Source: Paracentrotus lividus (Eukaryota > Echinodermata > Echinoidea > Camarodonta > Echinidae). From it: a stretch of 64,000 nucleotides of DNA. Under the pieces are notes generated by a model. That model saw nothing but the letters and a program-made list of their open reading frames with translations. It was not told where the DNA came from and made no database searches. The stretch lies in assembly GCA_940671915.1 (NCBI GenBank), contig CALNVZ010002974.1, forward strand, positions 36,325,308 to 36,389,307, read 5' to 3'. Of the stretch, positions 37,101 through 52,100 are shown one piece after another; within the stretch, counting starts at the first letter, position 1; every line of letters begins with the position of its first letter. The position numbers and the translations under genes are program-made.

Positions 37101-40100
37101 TTCCCTCCTGGTAGTCATCCAGACTCGTCGCCGCTCTATGTGCTGTGCTCTAATGATACATGCAGCTTCACATGGACAGGCACTGAACATATCAATCAGG
37201 TAGGTTTGCAATTTCTATTCAATGAAACAAAATATTGAGGATAGAACCCCACTTATTGAAATCATGTTCCATAAAAAGCCAAGTTAGAATACGGTAGGGA
37301 ACCACATTCTAGCAACCAACATTTCCTGCTATGAATACAACAAAACATGAAGATCTAAATTCCAAAAGGTACTACATGTATCCCCACTATTTATGAAAAT
37401 TGAGTTATTGATATCACACCATTATTCAGGCAGGTACCTTTCTTTGAGCAAAACTGTTCGCCTCAATTTTAAGAGCAACCATTAGAAATTACCCTTTCTG
37501 ATAACACTTTTCCATAAACGCATTTTTGCTTTTTGTATTTTCCTCATAAGTAACAAAGATGGATGTTGTACCTTTTGGAACAGAGCTCTCCATATATTCA
37601 TTCAATACTTCTCAATTTATATATACAATCTTTGATTCTTTTTCCCCTCAGGACATCTTTGAGTGTAGGACCTGTGGCCTGCTAGGACCACTATGTTGCT
37701 GTACTGAATGTGCAAGGATATGCCATAAAGGACATGACTGCAAGTGAGTAGTACCTCCATTCAAAATTCCAGAAACAATTCTTACTCTCTTCTTTTGATG
37801 GAAGCACTGAAAATGAACATTTGAAGAAAAAAAATAGCATGGTGCCTGTCATTGATAGAAAAGAAACTATCATTAAAAAGTTCAGATGAGGGGATTCTCT
37901 GTGAACTATGCTGCCTCTTCAAAAATTACAATGAGGATTACTTAGAAAATGATTTCACACTTCTCTCTTATTGTTAGTTTTAATAGTAAGATTTGATACT
38001 AGCAAGATTATCCTAAAACGTTGCTGTAAGCCAGAAAAAGAAAGACTCAAGTGATATATTTCTGCCCTTTTGGCTCACAGCAAAAAAAAACAACATAACT
38101 AAGGGATAATGTCAATGCCTCTTAGAGAATCTTATTATTTTGAAAAGTGATTTATCAAAACAAACAAAAATGAATGGCAATAAGAATGATGCTCAAAAGT
38201 AATCGATGTGTAGAGAATCTCAATGTACAGTCAGGAAGTGTTAATTTGTGACTAAACAAGTAAATGTATATTTTTCTTCCTACAGGCTGAAGCGTACATC
38301 ACCCACAGCTTACTGTGATTGCTGGGAGAAGTGTGAATGTAAGGCTCTGATTTCAGGACAGAACTTCACTCGTATGGAGCTACTAGATAGACTTATCAAT
38401 GAAACTAATCTGGTTACTATACCAAACAGCAGGTAAGAAATTACTACATGTACTTTCCTTTACTATGCCACATTCTCTCTTTTTCCTCTTTTCTTGTTCC
38501 CTGCCATGCTATCATTTATTTAGATCACCCTTCATTTGCTCTTCCTTCCAGTTGTATTTCTGAGTAATTTTTATGTATTACTCCCTCAGTCATCCTCTTT
38601 TCATTGAATCTTCATTCTAATGTGTTACTTGTCTTTTTATTTTCATAGAGGGGATCACATATTGTTGTTCCTAGCCCAGACAGTGGCTCGCCAGACCGTA
38701 GAGCAGAGACAGTATCGTCAGTCTAGAAGCAGACTCTCTCGCAAGAATGAATCAGGTAGGAGCTTTAGAATTATCTTGCATTCAAACAGTTCATCTTTCA
38801 TATCTTTTCATATTTTATTAAAATCTACAATTTAATCGTTTATATAAATCTACTGGGCCTGATTTGTACTTTTAATGCTGTTATTGTACATTGTTGTGTT
38901 CAACAGTAATTCTTATTCTGATGAAAAAACAGGTAATTTTAAAGTGTCGTCAGTGCCCTCTTCTAAAGCCTATATTTTTTTCTGGAGTTTTGTCATCTGG
39001 ACAAATTGGCCACAATGAAAGCTGAAAGCTCTGATACTTGGCATGTAGGCAGAAACAGAATAAATTGCATCAAATATAAAGGGGAAAAGATGCCCTTTCT
39101 GGGCGTCGTGACATTTGCCTCTAATCCAGCATAGAAGTGGAAGTTATAAGCTGATTAAGCAGACCCAGGTTCAAACCTTAGTCATGTCTTTGGGATATCT
39201 GATTGGTACATACTGTATAAGTGGTTATTTTTGTGGTGACTTTATTTTTGCGAATTTCGCGAGCCGGTCATCTCGAAAATTTCCACTTCAGTGCAAGGCT
39301 ATTTATAGTAATGAAGTTATCACCAAATCGCAAAATTTTGCTCGTGAATTTCCAAACTAGTCCAAAATCGCGGAAACGTCTGTACGCAGAAATATTGGCT
39401 TATACAGTATGTGTCAAAACCAACACCCCCCCCCCCCCTTTTTTAATGCCTCCGCCACCGAAGGTGGTGCCAGAGGCATCATGTTTTCGGGTTGTCCGTC
39501 CGTCCGTACGTCCCGTTTGCTCGTTATCAAGATATCTCAAGAACCGCTTGAGATATGAACTTCAAACTGAGGGATAGTATGTATCATCATAGGAAGACGA
39601 TCTGACTAGATTTTGGAGTATGAAGGTCAAGGGTCACAGAGGTCAAATTGTGAAATTCCATGTATTGAGTTCATTTTCACAATATCTTGAGACCCAGTTG
39701 AGATATGAGCTTCAAACTTATAGGTAGTATGTATCACCATAGGAAGATGATCTGTTTACATTTTTGGAGTATGTAGGTCAAAGGTCAAGGGTAACAGAGG
39801 TGAAATGTGAAATTCCATGTACAGACTTGTGCCCTATCCTAATGTGCCATATATTTCTGATCTGGCAATGGCGGAGGCATATATTTCGACCATGCGCGGT
39901 CGAGGATTCATCTTGTTCCAGATCTTTTAGGGTAAAGGTAATGAAATATATCCAGCATTGCACAGGTACTAAATGTTGCATTGTTTGTTCTGTTTGCAGA
40001 TATTGATATGCCTGATCATAACCTAGAGCCACCTCGGTTCAGCCGTCATGCCCTTGAGAGTATCCTACAGGAATGGCAAGCTGTCAGTGCTATGATCCTC

Positions 40101-43100
40101 AATGGATGCCAGAATAAGAAAAAGTGAGTCATTCCCTCTCCCTCTCAACATTCTACAATATCAGTCTAATCTACTTACTGGTCAAGGGAGTTTGAGCCCC
40201 CCTCCCCCATATTTGGCGTTTATTTACACGGAAATCAAGAGCATCAACGGCATTGAAATTTTCATAATACATTTCCCCAAATACGCCAAAACATTGGAAG
40301 ATTTCATCATTCATTTTTCTATTTGGCAAGGAAGAAATTAAATCAAGGGACCTATGATTGTATGGTACAGTATATAAAAGTTTATTTGGGAAGAATTATT
40401 AATATTTCTTTAGCAAAAAAAAACAAAGTTTTATTTAAGACGTTCTTAACCTTGTGGCATATAAAGAAAGATTAGGAAAAATATGGCATTGTTTTTTACA
40501 TGTGCTTATGGAAACCCAAGTGATTTTTTGTACTCGCAATAATAAGTTAATGAAAACAAAGGCACATTATTTGTTGAGAAGTTTGTTACCCAATTTATCG
40601 GTAATTACCTATTGTTTTGTTCCGCAGGGATTGTTCAGGGTCGTCCGGTCATACGCCTATACCAGAGGATCATGTATACCTGATGCGTCAATCTGGTACA
40701 GTCAAGTTGGACTGGTTCACTCACATGCTGATTGTCAAGTGTACATCATCTGTAAGTACAATCCTCATCTGATTTGACATGGAGTTACATTATTTTTTTT
40801 AAATCATCGTTAGTTATTTGGAAAAGTTCCTGAAAGTTCTTAAATACCTAAAGAATAACACATAGATATTGAACGCTTCAAAATTTGGGTTATGCATTCT
40901 TGAAGTTATTGCTTGGCCCTTCCTTAACTATAGAAAATTTGAACTACATATTGAATTTTCCTGAAAAAATTACTTGCAGCTTAACTCCATGAATAACAGA
41001 AAAGTCATGGGAATCAAAAGTAACTGTCAGAGTCAAGTGGTGCATAACATTTGTAACATATTGTCTTCTTTCTAGTTATTACAAAAATTTCAAAGTTACA
41101 TACAATTACTTCATGATAAATAGAGCCAAGAAGTAGCAAAGGGTAGTTAAGATTCAAGATTGGTCCATTCAATCTTTAGTTTAAACACTCCCTACCACAC
41201 TGAAATTGTCGGTGCGGTGATAAAACCTCAAGTGTAAAAAAAGTCAAATGTTCAGGAGAGTAAAAAAAAAAACATGGCGGCCAACACACTGTAGCCACTA
41301 GGATCACCTTTCCTTTTATGTGCTGTTATGTTATCATATTTGGGGTAAGAGAGCTAGGATTTGGGCAGGATATCATTTGACTGATTACCTGGACATTAAC
41401 ATGAAAATGTAGTATAATTAAAATTTGAGATGGAAGGTTTTAATACCCAACCGACAACATACATGTATTGTCTGCATGAACCTTACGCTTTTACCAATGA
41501 TACCTTGCAGGATCTTGACACTCTTCTGACCACACTGATCCGTCGTCTCCGTCATGCCCAATCATCCACCAGTAAGTCTGAAGCTGCTGAGGTGGCTAGT
41601 AGATTCATCCGCTCCGTGGCTAGAGTCTTTGTTGTACTCAGCATTGAGATGACTCCTGGCAAAAAGCTGTAAGTTCTATTTTCTGTCTTCTATTTTTGGT
41701 ATACTGTTTCTAAACTGAATGTTCAACACAGTTGTTCATACATGTATATTTTTAAAAATTTATAAATTGTCATTTTTTGCTTGTTATTGCGGTATCTCAA
41801 AAACAACTTCCAACTTTGGGATATTATGTATCATTACGATAGGAAGACAATCTGCTTAGATTTTGGATAAAGTTGCAGGATCACAGAGGTAGACATGAAA
41901 TTCCTTGTATTGTGCTTGTTATCGTGATAGCTCAACCAAATCACTTCTTTTTTTGTTTAGGTCTGAGCCAGTGCAGCGATGTAAGCGGGTTTTCCAGGCT
42001 TTGATCCATCAGTCCATTACAGAACTGTGTGAAATTGGAGATTCTCTGATCGCCCCTGTAAGGATGGGGGTAGCAAGACCATCCTCTCCATTCCCTCTCT
42101 TCAACAGCCATGCAGATGCCATTCAGGTTAGTACAATGTTCAGTATTTACTGATTAACCAACAAGATTTCTTCACAAGTACTGGTCATCAGACATAACAT
42201 GGCATCTATCGTTTGCAGTGATATTGCCCAGGGTGGATTTTAAATTTGTAGTAAGTCTGAATCTCTTTGGGTTTTTAAGATCAGTAAAATATTCTTGTTC
42301 ATAATTCTTTGCAGTCAAATAAACCAGGACTAGGTCTGATAATTAACTACTGATAATCCTTATGTTACTTTTACTAAGAACAAATAGAGGTTATAAATAT
42401 GATCTTTTTGAAATTTAGCCTTTCCATAACATTGCCTCTCTTTAAATGTGGTAATTGTGGTATTTCTGGAAAGTGAGAAACTATTTTTTACCAAAACCTT
42501 AACCAATGAGTCAAGCCACCACTCCGCCTCACCAAGGACACACCCATTTAAGATAAATATGTAGTCTCCCATACCTTGTATTGTTAAACGGTTGTATTTC
42601 AGGGAAGTGAGGAGCTCTTCTTTACTGAACCCCTACCAATGAGATCAGCGTCTAGCAACCAACCTAGCTCCAGCCACACCCACCATCACTCCGCCTCTCT
42701 AAGGACACACCCACATCGTATCACTAGGAATAGAACCATTGATGAAGATGATCAAGACATGGAGGTTGGTGAAGGAGAGGAGGTGAGCAATGACGCACAA
42801 TCATAGAAATTACAATTGAATGTATATTATACTCATGTATAATTGAAGTAGTGGTATATGGTTCAATCAAAAACTTCAAAAAATGATTTGAGAATCTAAT
42901 TTGTAAGGTTGTACGTAACTTACCAACAGCTTAGTGAAATAGGGCCCTGCTTTAGTAGGAATGTGTAATTTTGTCGAGGCTTGCCAAATTTTGAGCTATG
43001 GGGCCCTACATGTACATGCTGTCAGTGCATGTGATGATGTGTCGGGATGTAACCATGAAAATTTCATTTCCATTGTTCATTATATGCTTCACAATAAGTA

Positions 43101-46100
43101 AAAAAGTGACCAGAAATACCAGATTATTTTTCGTCTGTAGACTGCAGTTTTATTTTTAGAGACATGTGGTACGCTTATGAACTAGTGATATTCATTCATC
43201 AATATCTCAACAATTGAACGACTGATTGGCTTGAAAATTTCAGAAGATTTCTGTTTGACCTGCAGGTTTGCATTTATGATTGAAGCATTAGCTGGAAGAG
43301 TAATTTATTTGTAAGAACCTGAATGAAGTTCAACAATCACTTTAACCCTAATAAGACTGGGGTGTTTTGGTAGCTGTCAAGACTGGGGGGGGGGGGGCAT
43401 GATGGCCCCCCCCCCCCTAAGATCTCGGCCGCAGATCGCGCGACCGCGCCGAAAATTTGCACGATGTTAGTGTGTCATGTAATCTACAAGACTGCGTTGT
43501 TAATTTTTGCAAAATAATATCGAATTATTTTATATGAATTAATTATGCTAATTTATGCATGAAATCATACTTTTTGCTCTAATTGAAAAAATAAAGCTCC
43601 AAGAATGCTAATTTGTGTATTATTACTCCTTATAGCATTCCTAACAATTGTACTAGGAAAAAATTCTAGTATCGAAATTAATTTCTTATGTATTTTATTG
43701 TTTTAGGAATTTCTTATGTATTTCTTTGTTTTTTCGACCTTTTGTTTTTCTTTGTTTTTTTCGCAAAAGTTATTGAAAAACCATTTTGAAGCATGATGAT
43801 GCTAAAATAAATTGATTTCAGCCAATGAAAGTGAAAATAATCATATCTTTATGAATAAGGTGAGAAAACTCCATTTGCATTGACTTTGTACACAAAATCA
43901 TGTTTTTGAGCCGTTTTCGGTCTGACGGATATATTTGAAAATCGTGCAGCGTCATAACGGTATGACCAATTTTCGCGAAAATGGTTTCAAAAGATGCGCG
44001 AGACTTGAAAGTATAAAGTCAGTGAGCGACGCGATCAAAAAATTTCGCGCGGCAGAATGGTCGCGGAAAATGTCGAGGGGGGGGCCATGATGGCCCCCCC
44101 CCAGTCTTTTGAGGGTTAAGAGGAAGAATGAGATCAGATTCTGATTACAGATATGTGATGAGGGAATGGTCATTATTGAAGGGGGAGATGCAGGTAATGT
44201 CTTTCAGGAGGTGCTGTGGTCTAGTGGATAAGTTAAATGGCACAAGGTTTGAATCCCTGACATAACAACATCATCCTTCGAGAAGACGTTATTCCAACTT
44301 TCTTTCTTTTTTTCCAGATTGATATGGTTGAAGGGGATATAGTGGTTGTATCTAGTGATGTTCGTGAGAGGGATTCCAGCAATGCTCCACCTAGAGGGAG
44401 AACAACCAAACCAAGATGATCAACCTGAAGATGATGGTAATTTGAATTATTCAATTCTGGGACAATTACCCCCACCAAAAATCTACCACCCGACCCTTCA
44501 TCTAACGCTAACCGTATTTCTGGGTGGGGGGGGGTAGTTGTCATGGAGGTAATTGTCCAGGGGGTAAATGTAGTTGTCCTCAAACGGAATTATACATTAT
44601 TATTATCGTTCATATTGTTTTTATTTCAGAATGGTGTGGCAACATTGAAGTTGAATCATGCACACAAAAAATGATTCATACGAAATAAGGGAGGCAGCAT
44701 TTATATTTTACAAATATATTTTATATATTTTAAAGAATAATGGGGATGTTGGATATTGTAGCTGGATAAACTTGTATAAAATTGGCCAGAAGGAAAGTTG
44801 GCACTTAATGAAATATGAAAACATCCAATACTCAAAATTGCTTGATATGAGAGTTGCGTCCTTTTGTCATGGGACAGCAGAATTGTGGTTGCAGTTTTGC
44901 TAGATTTCAATATTTTTAAATATGATACTATGCAGCTGGGAATGAGAGTGATATGGACTTGGACCTGCTAGCAGAAAGTGACTATGATAGCGAGAGTAAC
45001 CATAGCAACCAAGATCAGGAGAACAGTGCTCAAGATTCCAGTCGTCGGGGTGGGGTCGGTGCAGCAAACGCAGGATCAGATGCTGGTAGGTTCACATTAA
45101 ATTCTTGATTCAATTCAGACATTGTTATTAAAGTGTTACATCAAATCAAATTTTTGTAGATGTTAATTTCAATAGAGCTTAAAATATGAATTAAACCAAC
45201 ATTATTTACGCTATTTCATTATTTATTTTATGAATTAAAAATCAAGTAAAATACGCAGTGGACCATCCTTATAAAGAATTAGGTAGTTATTCAGATGTAT
45301 AAGGATTTTGTTATTAAAATATAAAAATATATAAACTCTCAATAAATTTTACATTTTAATAGCACTGACAGATTCTGTCACTTATTGTAATCGTGATACT
45401 AAATGGATTCTTTAATAATGATAAATTTTAAAAGCTTGCTACAGTAAATTTCCCTCTGTCACTCAAGATTTTTAAATTGAACATTGATTTTTTTTTTTTT
45501 TTAGTGAGAGGTAGCTTCAAGCAATACATAGTATAATAAAAAGAATAACAATGACATATCTTTCTTTATGGAAGTTTTGTGATTAGTCTCAAATCTGCAG
45601 TTGTGCAGAATACTGTCATTAGGTTGCAATCATTTTAATAAAACACCCCTCAATTGACATTATCAAAAAATGATGCCTAAAGATATATTTTGTCTGTATA
45701 ACTTAATATTATAGAAACATGAAATTAAAATGTGATATACAAAACCAGATTATCATTATCACTTGACATTCTTCATGTAAAATATTTGTATGTTTGATGT
45801 AGGTGGAGGCCTCAGATCTCTATTTCCTTCTTTCTCAGGTGGTGGTCTAGCATCCCTCTTCTTCTCCGAGGACGAGTCATCTTCCAATGCGGACGAAGCT
45901 GAAGAGGAAGAGGAGGAGGATAGCGACAATGAGTTCAACGAAGTTGAGGAGGAGACCGTTGACCAGGCCTTCAATGAAGACTCCTTAGAGAGACCCACCA
46001 CAGCTAGTGCTAGTGGCTCTCAAAGCATTGAAGGAAGCAGGTCAGACACATTTACAGCATCCACATCCTAATATGTAGGATTCAATATTGTCTGCTGAAA

Positions 46101-49100
46101 GCTAAAAAATTGGCTTTTATTGTTTAAATATCGTGATTTACATGTAACATCCTTTTCGCTTTCAGACAAGATAAAATTATTCAGTAAGTTATCATAAAGG
46201 ATATATTGCTTTTACCAATGGGGCTCATTCTTTCAAGACATTTTCAATCTGCCCTTCATTTTATGAAGTCAGGAATTTCATTCAAGTCCCTAATTTAAGT
46301 TTTTAATTTAGTTACATACACATATTCAGAAAAATTTTGCTGGAGTTGAAGAAGTAGATGAGTTGAAAATCTAGAGCAATCGAAGGTACATATACTTGTC
46401 TGTGCACCCAACAGGTATGAAATCACTGTTGGGCTGATAAAAAATGTGTATCTCAAATTTTGGCGAAATCACGTCTAAAATTAATCTCTAGTGATGTCTT
46501 GTTCAAATCTTAGCCCCTTTACCCCCAAAATGGAGCCATCACAGAATGCCATTCCAAATGCAATAATGCATTGGGAACAATTTTTTTTGATCTCCTGAAC
46601 ATTTGATATTTTAAAGATTTTTTAGGTTTTATCAGCCCACCAGCGAAATGTAAAAGCAAAAATCTATGCAGTATTATGGTTGTTTTTGATCTCGGATAAA
46701 TTTTGATGTTATTTAAAGTAACTGTTCGATCATTACCAATTGTTTTTGATGGAATAGATCGAGCCAGCCACCACACCCCCTTCAGTGGGCATTCCGTAAC
46801 CAGCAACCATTGTCATCTAGCAATGCCAGGACTAGCGGCTCGGGTGTGGTCAATGAAGTGCTAGGGTCTGCCAGCTCAGCACCCCCTGTTGGTAAGTAAA
46901 GACCTTGATCGTTTGCATTCTCCCTTTGTCTAAATGGGGATATTATTTTAATTGACAAACCTGGAATCTGGCGCATGCTATGAGTATAAACTTTCATGTT
47001 TCAATTATTTATCGAAATTAAGTCTGAAATACCATTGAAGTAGAAAAACAAACGAACAAACATGTACTCCAATAAAAGGAAATTTATGTAAAGGAATAAT
47101 TTTGCCCTCCCCCCCCCCCCCCCCGATGAAAAATAATTACTTCTTGCTACAACAGTTCGATTAAGCAGCAAAAAGAATGAAAGGAAAAAACAATAATGGA
47201 AACATGATGTACTTGCAACAAAAGAGATTGGGACCTTATGATATCCGCTACTGACTTTATTTAGACTATTTCTTACTTTGGGTTCATTTTGCTCATAGTA
47301 CCTACAGGTCTTATCTACATTGACCCCTCCAACTTGAGACGAACGACCATCTCCACTGCTGCAAACCCCACCCCACCTGCCTCCAGCTCAACCGAGTCAG
47401 CACCCACCACTACAGCAAGCAGACTAGCGAGAGCGTTTGGCATTGTGCTCCGACAGGTGTCGGATCTGATGGCCTCTCTACCCAACTACAAAGCTCCAGA
47501 ACCTCTCACAGAATCATTGGAGATTACAGCTGAAAATGCTAAAGAGTTGCAGGTAGGGATTATGAAGGGTAATATATAAGTAGCCAGACTGTGACAATTT
47601 TCCAGTAATTTGTATGAATTATGTTATACTATATCTTCAGATTAAAATCTAAAATTAAAATCTATGTTATGGTTTTAAGATATGTGATGCAACACATGAA
47701 AAATGAAACACAAGTCGCAGGGCAAACTCAGAAAAATGTTGAGGAAATCGGCAAAATGATAAAAATTACTAATTTGGGGAGAAATATTTTTTTTATTTTC
47801 TGAATCATTTCATGTGTGCTCTGTAAAAAAAAAAAATTTGTAAAAATTATAGAAAGTATTTAAAAATGGATTATTTTGTCAACATATTTGACTTTTTCTT
47901 GTATCTAACAGTCCCGGTGGGCGACCCCACTTATATGCTCGTAAAATCGTAAAAGCTTTTGAATTCGTAATGGCTACGGAAGCCGTGCGCTGAGCGTAGA
48001 GCAAAAATCGTCCAAAATTCACCTGCTTATATCTCTCTTTCTTGGTCACCAAAGTTCATGATACTTCCAGAGAACTTAAAGAATGATGATATTAAGCACC
48101 ATATCAAATATCATTGAAAATGGTTGTGTATTTTTGGAAATAGAGTGTATATTTCTGTTTTTCGAGAGAGGTTTCATTTTTTCCCGTCACAAGTCTGGGA
48201 CGAAATAAAAACAAAAACAAAAGACATAATACTGTACAGCATACGCCAGTCTCACTTCCTGCCCATTTTGGTGTTTGGGCAATCAGTAGTTTTGTCTAAA
48301 TCTTCCTTCAAATGTTGAGTATTTCGCTGAAAAAAACCCTGGAAACTGCATCTATCAACGACAAACCGCTCATTTGCGCATGCGCATTTCTGCACCTCAC
48401 TTCCGGGTTTGGAACCGGGTTTGGAAAAACACTCGCCCATCGGTCCATGGAAAACCTGCTGCGATGACCCTACTGCAAGTTTTAAGGACAGTAAACCACT
48501 ATATTTTGTTATAATCAATTATTTTTCCATGAATTAGTTCTATATTTGATATTTGTCATTTTCTTTACTCGATTTCAGCGTTTTCTTGCCATTGACAGCT
48601 CGGAGAAGAGCGGAATATTTTTCATGGGGCTATAGCGATCAAAATATGCCTACATCACGAACCACAGTGTGTTGGAGCACAATGTAACTTGATGGAGGTT
48701 TTTTTTTTTAATGACTTTGATACAGATTTTTCCCGACATAACCGTGGGACAACATATTATGAAAAGATATTTCGATATGATATGCTTTGTATCATATCAA
48801 AGTTTCGTTCTTGGGCAATTTCAAGAAGGGTGAAAAATAATCAACTTTTTTACCGATTTCTGGGTTTTTTTCGGGGTGCTCCCGAAAAGGCCTATTTTTT
48901 CACAATTTATTACTGATTTCAACCATAATTGACATCATGAGAGGTTAAAATGACTCTTTCTTGTTAAATAGTCGTTGGATTTGTTTCATTTGGTGGTTTT
49001 AAAGGCGAGATATCGCAGTTTGCCCTAGACACCTTTGTAGCGGTTTTTCCGTGCAAAACTTGTTTTCTTTATGCAAATTAGGCGGACCGAGCGATAGGTT

Positions 49101-52100
49101 TCTCGAAGTTAATTGCTGTCGAACCCCGTAACTGCTAATTGTGACATGATGAGTCACATATATGGGTCTAAATTACCTCTTACTCTTCTTGTGTCTGCAT
49201 ATTTAGTCATTATTTGCATTTCCTATCTTTTCCTCTGATCAGAACTATGTACAGTGCAGTCTGAAGCCCACGTGGGACTGGTTAGTATGTGCAATGAACA
49301 GTACAGAGGCTCAGCTACGGTATGGCAAGGCCCTAATGGGAGCAACAGATCCCGCACACCCAACCCATCCAATGCGCAGCCAGTACATGCGCACTCTGAG
49401 GGGTGCAGCCCGTGATGCAGCAACCAGGGAGGAGACGGCTTACCAACACTCCCTTGAGAGCAGGAGACGTGGAACCCATAGCAACACCGAGGAACACAAC
49501 TCTATGATGGACTACATGAGTTATGTGCTATCCTTGATGAGGTCTCATAACAGTGAGCATTTAGGGTCACTCCCCATGCTGGACATTGCTGCTATGAAGC
49601 ACATCGCCTATGTCCTGGACTCCTGCATTTACTTCCTGCGTTGCTTTGAGCGTGAACCTCTCTCAGAACCTTCACAGGCATCTTCCAGCAAGCGCTCCTG
49701 GTGCTTTACCCAGGATGTCGACCAAGGTGAAACAAGCGATTCCAACATGGATGTAGAAGGTGGTGAGGAAGATAGACTAGCATCTGGAGGTCGCAAGCAT
49801 CCCTTCTTTGTCCGTTCCGATTCAACCACCTTCCTAGGCTGCCCACCTCCCGATCCTATTGAGACTCCTCTACCAGAAGCTCTACCCCTGGCTGATAGAC
49901 CCCACCTACTGCAGCCTAGTGCCACAAAAGAACAGCTCTTTGGTATGCCTCAGAACCCAGTCCTTCCTACCAACTCTGATGTAGCTCTAGGTAAGTTTAT
50001 TTTCACTTTGTTAAGAGGGTGTCTATACGTTCTGATGGCTTGTTTTCGTATTTATGAGTACTGACGTTGCCTGGAGCAACACATCTTCCACAATTTGCAA
50101 CTTTGAAATTTGCTATTTCCTTTATATTTTAAGTGAATTTGGTATCAATCATGATAAACGTAAACATGTGTATTTTTCTACAAGTATCACAATTTACTTG
50201 TTCTTCCTCCATTTTTGGGCCTTATTCATTTTTCTTTTCCATTCCGAGACAGTGGAGCAAAACTTTACACCAGTCTTACCTTTTTGCTAAATTCCATATT
50301 ATATCCTTGATTCATAGGTCACAACCAATCTGTGACTGTGCACCAGTCTTTCCTGGAGATCCTGCCGACCCAAATGAGCGTTTCTCAGCGTCAGGTCATA
50401 GGTCAACCAGGGATGGATGATGACCAGGAGGAGGAAGAAGAGGTAGAAGATGGTGAGGAGATGGAGCAAGGAGCAACCTCCGGACCTCCTGCGCCTCAGG
50501 CTCCTAGTGACCAGGAGACTGCCAACACTCAAGAATCATCCTCAATAGCATCAGGTAAGGTCTTTAATAAAAGAAACCTCCTCTTACATATTATAAAAAA
50601 TTTGAGAGCAATTATAATTTTGAAAATTTAATAATAAAGCATCTTTTCAAAGTGTTTAAATGCAAATAAAGTGATGTTTCTGAACGGAGTGTATTATGCA
50701 GCTGTCATTTGTAAGACTCACGTCTTGACCCCCGGGAGTAGTCCGTCAAAGTTGCGTCAAAGTCCCCATAATCAGTGACTCACAGTACCGTCATGGACGT
50801 CAAAAGTCCGTCATAATACTGACTCGTATGTGCGTCTCAGTAAGTCACTTTACCAATTTGTGTCACTTGGTGTGTCAAATGAGACCGTCATTTGGTTTGC
50901 AATGCAACCGCGACCGAAGCACCGCGATTTCTAATTTCCGCATAATCACAACGCGTGCGCCGAGTCTGTGCGAGCGCGTCACGCGCCGTGTTCAAATGTC
51001 TTGAGAATATTGAAAATTTTGAAAAGGAAATTATTGGATAACTTACGAAATTCTCGGGGATATTGATCATAGCAAGATGGATTTGATAATCGAAGAGGGA
51101 AAACTGCGTCTTATTTCCTATAACCAAATCCATGCTATAACCAAAGCAAGACGACAGAACTATGTGTATCATAGCAAGATGGATTTGATAATCGAAGCGG
51201 GAAGATCGTGCGACTATTTCCAAAAACCAAAGACCAGATAATTAACATGTGTCCTTTCCCCTAAAACTTTACTTGGCAAGGTGGAAAAAAAAAGGTCCTC
51301 ATTCGATTCCTGGCCCCTTTTTATCTTTGCCAGACCGAGTGCGTTCTCTCCATATATTTCTTTTTCTCTTTCATTCTCCTATAGTTTTATCTTCTCTCAC
51401 GGACGTAAAGAGAACTTCCATGAGATGAGAAAGAGTGCTACAGAGAGAGAGAGATAGGGAGAGAGAGGGAGAAGGGGGTGGGGGAGAAAGGGAGTAGTTC
51501 AATTTAAAGTTCAATTTATTTATAAAACAGAAAAACGAGTACAAACGTAATCAATGATGAGAACATAAAATACATGATAGAAGAAGCAAAGCTTGTGAGT
51601 CGGCCTTCACTATAAAGTGGGATATAAATATTGGAAGAAAAAAAATCCATCGACCGAGCTGTCGTTTTTGTTGTTGTTATTTTTCATTAACAGATATGAT
51701 GAGTTGATGATTTTGACAAACAAGCAATGATAAACATAAACCGCTATAAATCATGATGATGAAATGCGTCCATGAAGTGATGATATTGATGAGTGAAATG
51801 ATGAATTACAATGGTGAGAGTACCTGTTGTGTTCTCCTTTCATCCCTTGGACGACGATCTCAGGAAACGACGCTTGCTGTATTTTCATAGACTTTATTGG
51901 CAACTTTGCTTATTCTTTTCATCTTCGTCGCATTGTAATTAAAATTTTTAATTCAGCGTCTTACCACGCATCATTAACATTATTATCATGATCTATCACA
52001 ATCGTCATTATCATTGTCACCATCATCGATCGTCGTCGTCATTACCAATATCAAGATTTATCGTCTTATACCACGCATCATTATCATAATGTTAACATCA

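Noticed and set aside
44346-44537. Separate small gene at exon 33
   Set aside because: It is the +1 frame of UBR5 exon 33 read on into the intron; better explained by the one-base inconsistency.
47920-49160. Candidate insertion in intron 37 with CpG-rich start
   Set aside because: Composition differs somewhat from the flanks, but I could not find inverted ends, duplications or a coding frame to support an element.
49294-50064. Independent 256-residue intronless gene
   Set aside because: It is UBR5 exon 38 read from an internal Met and through the donor site into intron 38.
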